Position numbers and translations under genes: made by a program. A DNA stretch of 23,933 nucleotides from a virus, in IMG/VR virus record IMGVR_UViG_3300032087_004694, positions 1 through 23,933 of that record; one strand, written 5' to 3'. This document shows positions 1 to 4,806 of this stretch, piece by piece; within the stretch, counting starts at the first letter, position 1, and every line of letters starts with the position of its first letter. Under the pieces are notes generated by a model. The model saw only the letters and a list, made by a program, of their open reading frames with translations. It did not search any database and was not told where the DNA came from.

Positions 1-5
1 TAAAA

Positions 6-64
6 ACGATAGTTGAAAAAAAATCGAAAATAGGGCTTTACATTTCTGTGTGAAGTCCTATATT
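6..64 (+). promoter_or_regulatory. Early sigma-70-type promoter P1 inside a hairpin
   Basis: The -35 box TTTACA (37-42) and -10 box TATATT (59-64) are 16 nt apart. An A-rich upstream block begins with ACGATAGTTG (6-15), which recurs ahead of two other early promoters. The -35 box lies inside a perfect 13-bp inverted repeat (30-42 with 49-61, counting two G-U pairs), so promoter and stem-loop are one element. It should drive the genes at 93-815. Promoter function is inferred from consensus match and position. Confidence 0.8.
30..61 (+). terminator. 13-bp stem-loop overlapping P1
   Basis: Bases 30-42 pair with 49-61 around a 6-nt loop. All 13 positions pair when two G-U wobbles are allowed, which points to an RNA-level structure. 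The stem would form in read-through RNA from upstream, so it may act as a terminator or processing site that insulates P1. The downstream U tract is poor, so termination strength is uncertain. Confidence 0.5.
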
Positions 65-92
65 CATATGTATAGAAAGAAAGGAAATCGAC

Positions 93-452
93 ATGCAGTT
101 TAAAGTTCTCCAGATTCAACTCACCGATGCTGAAGTTGATATGGTCAATGAAGGTTGGCAAGTTCGCAAGCACATTCTCAAGACCTACATGTTCGGCGAG
201 AGAGTTGTTCCGAGCGCTACTGAGGCTATGGACCTTGGTTACTACGATCACGTACTGACCATCGACGGTGATAAGCTCGAAGATGTATTCTACATCGGTA
301 ATTTCATGGATGATCGCAACTTGGACAAGGTCCAGGTACACGGTACCTTCTCCTCCGTCTCCGTTGGCGATGTCATCATCGACGAAAACGACTTTGCTTT
401 CGTAGTCGATACCTTCGGTTTTCAAATGCTCCCTGAAAAAATCGCAGCATAA
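93..452 (+). CDS. Small early protein, YodL-like C-terminus, function unknown
   Basis: This 119-residue protein is the first gene after P1, with a clear AAAGGA site (79-84) 8 nt before its ATG. No enzyme motif is visible. The stretch SSVSVGDVII near residues 87-96, followed by a Phe-Gly-Phe element, resembles the 'SVSVGDVI...GF' signature of YodL-like phage and plasmid proteins; that is recollection of the family, not a search. Its codons are rich in C-ending and CGC/CGT forms, unlike the A/T-ending usage later in the window, which fits strong early expression. Eleven bases separate its stop from the next gene, so the two are probably co-transcribed. Confidence 0.75.
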   Translation: MQFKVLQIQLTDAEVDMVNEGWQVRKHILKTYMFGERVVPSATEAMDLGYYDHVLTIDGDKLEDVFYIGNFMDDRNLDKVQVHGTFSSVSVGDVIIDENDFAFVVDTFGFQMLPEKIAA

Positions 453-462
453 GGAATATGTT

Positions 463-633
463 ATGATTAAAGTACGTCCAAACTATCACTCTCGCAAAGG
501 AATCGCATCCTTTAAAACTGCCCGTGAGGCAGTGCAATATCTCGAAGAGTACACTGGGGGAACTTCCTCTGGTCGTACTTATGATGAAAAGTTGGAAGAA
601 TGGATCTGGATTGGAAAGGCGAAAATCGTATGA
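463..633 (+). CDS. Small hypothetical early protein (56 aa)
   Basis: The frame runs from ATG 463 (MIKVRPNYHSRKGIASFKTA) to TGA 631-633. An AAGGA site (451-455) precedes the ATG, and the stop overlaps the next start as ATGA. The product is basic at the N-terminus and acidic in the middle, with no membrane segment and no recognised domain. The tight packing between two better-supported frames and the good ribosome site are the main support. It belongs to the P1 operon. Confidence 0.65.
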   Translation: MIKVRPNYHSRKGIASFKTAREAVQYLEEYTGGTSSGRTYDEKLEEWIWIGKAKIV

Positions 634-815
634 AAGTGATGAACTCATGGTATGAAGCAGAGCAGCGGTTGTTTGGCAGCCGCTCTACTGCTGAGCTCAA
701 AGAGACTCTTGAGGGTATGAAGAACGGATTTATGTATCACCGTCGCCGTATTCGCCTTCAGGCAATTGAAGATATCTTGCTTGAGCGTGGCGAGGATATC
801 GAGAGAAGTCCTTAA
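630..815 (+). CDS. Small hypothetical early protein (61 aa)
   Basis: The start chosen is ATG 630 rather than the upstream in-frame ATG 600. ATG 630 overlaps the preceding stop as ATGA and has GGAAAGG (612-618) at a workable distance. The product is charged and probably mostly helical, with no cysteine and no membrane segment; its C-terminal half is rich in Arg, Leu and Glu. Its TAA stop (813-815) lies within the 29-nt sequence repeated at 2731-2759, so the gene end was fused to a regulatory cassette. Function unknown. Confidence 0.65.
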   Translation: MKVMNSWYEAEQRLFGSRSTAELKETLEGMKNGFMYHRRRIRLQAIEDILLERGEDIERSP

Positions 816-839
816 AATTTTACACGATAGTTGAAAAAA
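811..839 (+). repeat. 29-nt direct repeat, copy 1 (cassette upstream block)
   Basis: These 29 bases are identical to 2731-2759. They start in the last codons of the upstream gene, include its TAA stop and contain ACGATAGTTG plus an A tract. A shorter version (ACGATAGTTG and A tract) is at 6-23. The A-rich part sits 15-30 nt upstream of the -35 box, where a promoter UP element would be. Confidence 0.9.
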
Positions 840-883
840 AGTTAAAAAAGGGGGTTGACATTTCGATCCCCTTTTATTATATT
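824..883 (+). promoter_or_regulatory. Early sigma-70-type promoter P2 inside a hairpin
   Basis: Perfect -35 TTGACA (855-860), 17-nt spacer and TATATT (878-883). The ACGATAG/A-tract block lies just upstream. The -35 box is within the upper part of a 13-bp stem (846-858 with 863-875). It should transcribe the 88-residue gene at 918. Confidence 0.85.
846..875 (+). terminator. 13-bp stem-loop overlapping P2
   Basis: AAAAGGGG (846-853) pairs with CCCCTTTT (868-875). The stem continues through GTTGA/TCGAT with two G-U pairs to a 4-nt loop (CATT). The GC core followed by a T-rich tail is the best intrinsic-terminator shape of the four hairpins. It would end read-through from the 93-815 operon. Confidence 0.6.
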
Positions 884-917
884 ATATTCATAAGTTGAAA
901 ACGAAAGGTTCTATGTC

Positions 918-1184
918 ATGATTAACGCAACGACTCTCAAGGCTATCCGTAACGCTGACAGCGAAACTATCAAAGAAATGATCGAAGAGATCAACGCTCG
1001 TCGCAGCGCCATTCAAAAAGAGCTCCGTCGTAATTTTACCGTAGGTCAAATGGTCGAGTTTACCACCAAGAAAGGTGGTGTTGAGCGTGGCGAGATCGAA
1101 AAGATTAATCGTAAAACGATTTACGTTCGGACAGCTCCACTTGTGCGTTGGAAAGTAGCACCAAGTTTTTTGCGTGCTGTGTAA
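918..1184 (+). CDS. Small early protein with SH3/KOW-like C-terminal half
   Basis: The 88-residue product starts at ATG 918 with AAAGG (904-908) upstream; an ATG at 913 is followed directly by a stop. Residues 1-40 look like a charged helix. Residues 40-80 alternate short beta-prone stretches (VGQMVEF, GEIEKI, TIYVRT), as in small SH3- or KOW-like folds seen in many T4-type early proteins. That fold is a guess from pattern only. It is transcribed from P2 and seems to be the only gene in its unit, because the next hairpin-promoter follows its stop at once. Function unknown. Confidence 0.75.
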   Translation: MINATTLKAIRNADSETIKEMIEEINARRSAIQKELRRNFTVGQMVEFTTKKGGVERGEIEKINRKTIYVRTAPLVRWKVAPSFLRAV

Positions 1185-1205
1185 AAAAGTTGTAATTTTT
1201 TGAAA

Positions 1206-1238
1206 ATAAGGGTTGACATTTATCGTGTCAGCCCTTAT
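1206..1238 (+). terminator. 13-bp stem-loop overlapping P3
   Basis: Bases 1206-1218 pair with 1226-1238 over 13 bp with one U-G pair, around a 7-nt loop. TGACA and TGTCA of the -35 region pair with each other. It begins 22 nt after the stop of the upstream gene. It is probably an insulating terminator or RNA-processing structure. Confidence 0.5.
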
Positions 1239-1241
1239 ATT
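1206..1241 (+). promoter_or_regulatory. Early sigma-70-type promoter P3 inside a hairpin
   Basis: Perfect TTGACA (1213-1218), 17-nt spacer and TATATT (1236-1241). The upstream A/T-rich block (1183-1206) is a diverged form lacking ACGATAG. The -35 box forms the upper half of the left arm of a 13-bp stem. It drives the DUF932 gene at 1275. Confidence 0.85.
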
Positions 1242-1274
1242 AAAAACATGAGTTTGATATGAAAGGGAATCAAA

Positions 1275-2219
1275 ATGGCTCACGAAATTGAAATGGTAAA
1301 CGGTGTTGCTCAGATGGCTTATGCTGGCGAGACTCCTTGGCATGGTCTGGGCACTGAAGTATCTGATGATATTACCACTGATGGTATGATGAAAGCTGCT
1401 GGTCTTGACTGGTCTGTAACCAAGCAACCTATGTACTACATGGACGATCTTGGTGAGATGGGTGAAGTTCCGGGCAAGACTGCTCTGGTTCGCTCCTCTG
1501 ACAATAAGGTCATGGACATTGTAGGTTCTGACTGGAACCCTGTACAGAACGCAGAAGCATTCGAGTTCTTCCGTGAATTTGTTGATGCGGGCGATATGAA
1601 GATGCATACTGCTGGTTCTCTCAAGGATGGCAAGATGGTCTGGGCATTGGCTAAAGTCAATGATGGCTTTACTATCAAGACCGCACAAGGCGAAGACTCT
1701 GTTGAGTCCTACCTGCTGTTCTCCAACCCTCACCAGTACGGTAAGTCTATCGACGTTCGGTTCACTCCGATCCGTGTAGTGTGCAATAACACTCTCACAC
1801 TTTCCCTCAACCAGAACGTAGATCAGTATGTAAGGGTTGGTCACCAAAATCCATTTAACGCTGAAGATGCTCATGCTGCTCTGGGCATGGCTCAGCAGAA
1901 GCTGGAGACCTACAAGGAAGCAGCTGAGTACCTCTGTCAGAAGACTTACACTAAGGAAGATGTTGTAAACTACTTCAACCAAGTATTCCCTTCCGCTTCT
2001 GATCGTGACTCTAACAAAGCTCGTGAAGCACAGGAAGTGATGCATACTCAATCTGGTGCAAAGCTTGGTGAAGGCACCTTCTGGCAACTGTTTAACACTG
2101 TGACCTACATGACTGATCACACTCTTGGTCGAAACAGCGACACTCGGCTTCAGTCTTCCTGGTATGGTTACAACCAGAATGTAAAAAAGAAGGCTCTTGA
2201 GCTGGCAGTTAATATGTAA
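1275..2219 (+). CDS. DUF932 / TIGR03299-type phage-plasmid protein
   Basis: The 314-residue product matches, from memory, the DUF932 family (TIGR03299, 'phage/plasmid-like protein'). It starts MAHEIEMVNG, followed by the family's ETPWHGLG block near residues 18-25, then NPHQYGKSIDVRFTPIRVVC in the middle. The biochemical function of the family is not established. The start has a strong GAAAGGGAA site (1260-1268). Codon use is strongly biased to C-ending codons such as TAC, AAC and TTC, suggesting heavy early expression. It has its own promoter (P3), and a GC-rich stem-loop follows. Length is usual for the family and nothing looks truncated. Confidence 0.88.
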   Translation: MAHEIEMVNGVAQMAYAGETPWHGLGTEVSDDITTDGMMKAAGLDWSVTKQPMYYMDDLGEMGEVPGKTALVRSSDNKVMDIVGSDWNPVQNAEAFEFFREFVDAGDMKMHTAGSLKDGKMVWALAKVNDGFTIKTAQGEDSVESYLLFSNPHQYGKSIDVRFTPIRVVCNNTLTLSLNQNVDQYVRVGHQNPFNAEDAHAALGMAQQKLETYKEAAEYLCQKTYTKEDVVNYFNQVFPSASDRDSNKAREAQEVMHTQSGAKLGEGTFWQLFNTVTYMTDHTLGRNSDTRLQSSWYGYNQNVKKKALELAVNM

Positions 2220-2229
2220 TCTAAATAGC

Positions 2230-2252
2230 GGGTGGGGATAACTTCTCCACCC
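2230..2252 (+). terminator. GC-rich stem-loop after the DUF932 gene
   Basis: GGGTGG (2230-2235) pairs with CCACCC (2247-2252), extended by a G-U and a G-C pair around a 7-nt loop. It lies 10 nt after the stop codon. The following sequence is not a clean T run, so it may be a partial terminator or an mRNA-end stabiliser. The two downstream genes have no obvious promoter of their own and may depend on read-through. Confidence 0.5.
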
Positions 2253-2275
2253 TACTCTTGCTTATAGGATAAATT

Positions 2276-2458
2276 ATGAAAACTTCAAAACGAGATGGGA
2301 CTCAGGTAAGTTTCTATGATGATGGTAGATTTGTCGGGACGATAGACTACTCTGCCCATAGTAATTATTATATTGAAGATGCCATAGAAAACTGGCAAAT
2401 CGGAGTTCTCACAGAAGACATTATAGAAGTATTTGCGATAGGAGAAAATGATGGCTGA
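2276..2458 (+). CDS. Small hypothetical protein (60 aa)
   Basis: ATG 2276 is preceded by ATAGGAT (2265-2271). The acidic 60-residue product contains a DDGRFVGTIDY element near residues 15-25 that looks like a short beta-hairpin. No domain was recognised. The gene overlaps the next one by several bases, which supports coupled translation. Codon use shifts here to ATA and AGA forms compared with the strongly biased gene before it. Confidence 0.65.
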   Translation: MKTSKRDGTQVSFYDDGRFVGTIDYSAHSNYYIEDAIENWQIGVLTEDIIEVFAIGENDG

Positions 2459-2735
2459 TGAAACAATGTTCAAAAACTTTTTAGAAAAAGTCCAGAAAGG
2501 TATTGTCAATATTCGATTTGAAAAAGTGGATGGCACTCAGACTGATCGAAATGTGACCCTTGATCCTTCCTATATTCCTGAGGAGCATCCAGGTGTGGGG
2601 CAACCTGAATATGAAGACTTGATGGAAAGCCTTGATGATATTATGCACAGGGACTATCTGCGAGTCTATAGCGTAAGCAATCAAGGATGGCGCACTATCA
2701 AGCCCAGTAAACTTATCTCTTGGTTCAGTGCTTAA
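2451..2735 (+). CDS. WYL_2 (DUF2693)-like Sm/SH3-fold protein
   Basis: Two start codons are adjacent (2448 and 2451). GGAG at 2441-2444 is only 3 nt from the first but 6 nt from the second, so 2451 is preferred (94 residues). The pattern of a helix, then VNIRFEKVDGTQ with DRNVTL near residues 20-37, then a C-terminal WRTIKPSKLISW segment, matches the WYL_2 family as I recall it. This is a small Sm-like beta-barrel common in T4-type phages, with unproven, possibly ligand- or nucleic-acid-binding function. Its stop lies inside the second copy of the 29-nt repeat. Confidence 0.7.
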   Translation: MADETMFKNFLEKVQKGIVNIRFEKVDGTQTDRNVTLDPSYIPEEHPGVGQPEYEDLMESLDDIMHRDYLRVYSVSNQGWRTIKPSKLISWFSA

Positions 2736-2759
2736 AATTTTACACGATAGTTGAAAAAA
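2731..2759 (+). repeat. 29-nt direct repeat, copy 2 (cassette upstream block)
   Basis: Identical to 811-839 over 29 nt, again starting in the final codons of the upstream gene and supplying its TAA stop. The sequences on both sides (coding part upstream, hairpin arms downstream) are unrelated between the copies, which suggests a transferred or recombining module. Confidence 0.9.
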
Positions 2760-2802
2760 GATGAGTAGGGGGCTTGACAATCTCTTACTCATCACTTATA
2801 TA
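2744..2802 (+). promoter_or_regulatory. Early sigma-70-type promoter P4 inside a hairpin
   Basis: Perfect TTGACA (2774-2779), 17-nt spacer and TATATA (2797-2802), preceded by the ACGATAG/A-tract block. The -35 box is in the loop of a 13-bp stem. It would drive the muralytic-like, aldolase and secreted-protein genes (2837-4773). Confidence 0.85.
2760..2793 (+). terminator. 13-bp stem-loop overlapping P4
   Basis: GATGAGTA (2760-2767) pairs perfectly with TACTCATC (2786-2793). The stem continues for five more pairs, three of them G-U, to an 8-nt loop that holds the whole -35 box. It starts 25 nt after the upstream stop codon. Its arms share no sequence with the other three hairpins. Confidence 0.5.
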
Positions 2803-2836
2803 AGTATTATAAGTTGATTATTTTTAGGTGTTTGAC

Positions 2837-3403
2837 GTGTTTAATATTATTCGTACGATTGTCACTTTCGTTGTATTTTTCTTTATTGGATTTTGTGCCT
2901 ACAACATCATCCGTCCTCTCTGGGCGCATGAGGTATCTGTAGAAGAGGCGCCATTGAACTGTGATGAGATTGACCTCGGTACATACGACTATACCCACGT
3001 TTCTACTAATCGCCCTACTCGAAACAACAATCCCGGCAACATCCGCAAAACAGGAAGAGACTACTATGGCGAGACTTCTAATGACCCAGCCTTTGAGTCG
3101 TTCGCTGCTCCTGAATGGGGATATGCAGCTATGTTTGACCTTCTGGACCGTCTTTACACTGGACTCACTCTCAGTGAGGCTATCTACAAGTGGGCTCCAC
3201 CTGTAGAAAATGACACTGAACGATACGTTCGGTTTGTTGCGAAGAAGACTGGATATGATCGGAATGAATATAAAGTGAATGTGAATGATCCTAGCATTAT
3301 GAACTTTGCCAAGTATATGTCTGTTCTAGAAGGCATGAAAGGTTTTTCTGATGCTGATGTGGACCTTGGTTATCTGATTTGGAAGGAATGTTACAATGAC
3401 TGA
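2837..3403 (+). CDS. Membrane-anchored NPGNIR-type muralytic-like protein
   Basis: GTG 2837 is chosen because AGG (2826-2828) sits 8 nt before it; the in-frame GTG 2828 overlaps that AGG. The 188-residue product begins with one hydrophobic helix (about residues 6-25), then an exported-looking domain. That domain carries RNNNPGNIR near residue 55, then F-E-S-F, W-G-Y-A-A-M and WAPPVEN blocks. As I recall, this set marks lysozyme-like phage virion or lysis proteins often annotated as 'structural protein P5' or peptidoglycan hydrolase. The catalytic residues are not certain. It stands in an early operon next to an aldolase, which is odd for an endolysin. A signal-anchor-release lysin or a superinfection-exclusion factor are alternatives. 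Confidence 0.7.
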   Translation: MFNIIRTIVTFVVFFFIGFCAYNIIRPLWAHEVSVEEAPLNCDEIDLGTYDYTHVSTNRPTRNNNPGNIRKTGRDYYGETSNDPAFESFAAPEWGYAAMFDLLDRLYTGLTLSEAIYKWAPPVENDTERYVRFVAKKTGYDRNEYKVNVNDPSIMNFAKYMSVLEGMKGFSDADVDLGYLIWKECYND

Positions 3404-3584
3404 TGCTTATGTAAACTGGGTAGCAAATCTATCTGATGAAGATTTGACCGTAGGGTTCACTTCTTTGAACCTTGAAATTGATGAGTGTAAAAAGCAGAAT
3501 GCAAAAAGCCGTTTGAAGTATCTTCAAGCTTGTTATGATGTGAATATGGAGGAATATATGAAACGAGGTCTTTATGAATCATAA
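3396..3584 (+). CDS. Small hypothetical protein (62 aa)
   Basis: ATG 3396 overlaps the end of the preceding gene by 8 nt and is preceded by GGAAGGA. The 62-residue acidic product appears helical throughout, with charged repeats and no membrane segment. Its stop overlaps the aldolase start by 11 nt, so the three genes are translationally linked. No family recognised. Confidence 0.65.
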   Translation: MTDAYVNWVANLSDEDLTVGFTSLNLEIDECKKQNAKSRLKYLQACYDVNMEEYMKRGLYES

Positions 3585-4383
3585 ACAGTTATGTGAACCA
3601 GACTTCGGTAAGAAGGGGAACTACACCATTATCCTGCCGATTGATCAGGGTGTAGAGCATGGTCCTCATGCAGCCTTCTATAGCAGTGATCATCCTGAAA
3701 TGATGGATGTGAATTATCAAATTGATTACATTGCTGAGTTACTGCATGAGGGTCTTGTTGGTGCAACAGCATTACCGCAACGCATTGCCAATCTTCTAGT
3801 AAAGAAATATCCGCATCTTACCAAGAATGTTATTATGAAACTAAATCATGGTAACAATCTGAACAAAGACATTGAACCATCGCAAGCTGTATTTGCTTCA
3901 TCTTATTCAGCACGAAATATGGGAGCAGTAGGATATACAATCTATCCTGGTTCTTCAAAGCAAGATCAAATGATTGATCAGTTTAGTATGGTTCGATCCC
4001 ATAAGCCGGGTGGTGTAAAGACTGTTCTTTGGTCCTATCCACGTGGTGGCGACTTTAATCCTACATCATTTGAAACCACACTACATGCAGCATACATTGC
4101 AGCACAGTTAGAACCAGATGTGATCAAGGTAAAACTACCTGATTATGATAACATGCCAACTCTTTGTATTCGTGTGGATAATGTTGTGAAGGCAGCCTGC
4201 GGACTTCCTGTAGTCTTCTCTGGTGGTTCTAAACGGTCTGAGGGATCGCTGTTGATGGAAGCAGAAGCAATCTCCAAGAATGGTGGGTATGGTATGATTG
4301 TAGGACGTAATGTATTCCAACGTAAACCAGCAGAAGCAAAGAATCTGCTGAGAGACATACACAAAATATTTAGGGAGAGTTAA
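3574..4383 (+). CDS. Class I fructose-bisphosphate aldolase (DhnA/FbaB type)
   Basis: This 269-residue protein is a complete (beta/alpha)8 aldolase of the archaeal/FbaB class I type (COG1830 by recollection). The family blocks appear in order: PIDQGVEHGP (22-31), VGYTIYPGS (119-127), WSYPRGG (153-159), IKVK (184-187), FSGGSK (215-220) and IVGRNVFQR (242-250). K187 aligns best with the Schiff-base lysine of Thermoproteus tenax aldolase, and Y155 with its catalytic tyrosine. The likely reaction is reversible cleavage of fructose-1,6-bisphosphate to DHAP and GAP. Related enzymes in the fold include LsrF and the ADH synthase of aromatic biosynthesis, so the substrate is not fixed by sequence alone. 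It is an early-operon auxiliary metabolic gene with no sign of decay. Confidence 0.88.
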   Translation: MNHKQLCEPDFGKKGNYTIILPIDQGVEHGPHAAFYSSDHPEMMDVNYQIDYIAELLHEGLVGATALPQRIANLLVKKYPHLTKNVIMKLNHGNNLNKDIEPSQAVFASSYSARNMGAVGYTIYPGSSKQDQMIDQFSMVRSHKPGGVKTVLWSYPRGGDFNPTSFETTLHAAYIAAQLEPDVIKVKLPDYDNMPTLCIRVDNVVKAACGLPVVFSGGSKRSEGSLLMEAEAISKNGGYGMIVGRNVFQRKPAEAKNLLRDIHKIFRES

Positions 4384-4773
4384 ATGAAATATCTCATAGC
4401 AATACTGTTTGCTTTGGTTCCTAGTATTGCTATGAGTCAGGTGATCACTAAAGAAAATATGATTATGGAATATAAAGACATTGCCAGTTTAGCTGCGGCT
4501 GAAGTTCTTGGATGTGGTAAAATTAATAAAGAAAACATAAAAAGATTTAATGTGATTTTTGATGCCTTTATGCTTGACAAAGCCGAAGAAGAAGGTTATA
4601 ATGTCACGATAGAAGATATTGAAGGATGGAAACTAGCAAAACTAATAGAGCAATATGATGGAATGAAAGGTATTCCGTGTTCAGTGATCAATGAATCTAT
4701 TGATGAGTTTAATGAAACAGCTCGGTATACTCAGGAAATATATGATTATTATACACCGGCAGGAGGCATATAA
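4384..4773 (+). CDS. Secreted or periplasmic small protein of unknown function
   Basis: The ATG abuts the aldolase stop, with AGGGAG (4372-4377) upstream. The 129-residue product starts with a classical Sec signal peptide: K2, a hydrophobic core over residues 4-16, and a probable cleavage after A-M-S (residues 16-18). The mature part is acidic and helical, with two cysteines (near residues 43 and 99) that could form a disulfide in the periplasm. No domain recognised. It is the last gene of the P4 unit, and a late promoter overlaps its stop codon. Confidence 0.75.
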   Translation: MKYLIAILFALVPSIAMSQVITKENMIMEYKDIASLAAAEVLGCGKINKENIKRFNVIFDAFMLDKAEEEGYNVTIEDIEGWKLAKLIEQYDGMKGIPCSVINESIDEFNETARYTQEIYDYYTPAGGI

Positions 4774-4776
4774 ATA
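4769..4776 (+). promoter_or_regulatory. T4-type late promoter for the fibre gene
   Basis: A perfect TATAAATA octamer lies 30 nt upstream of the fibre start and overlaps the stop codon of the preceding gene. T4 late promoters need only this -10 element plus gp55/gp33/clamp; gp33 is encoded in this window. Confidence 0.8.
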
Positions 4777-4806
4777 GTCTTATATCTCAATCTTTTGGTA
4801 TAATCT

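Noticed and set aside
888-2120. A 410-codon open frame on the minus strand opposite the DUF932 gene
   Set aside because: It runs antisense through a well-supported gene with strong codon bias and spans the P3 promoter. Its protein is Ser/His/Thr-rich with no domain, as expected for a shadow frame.
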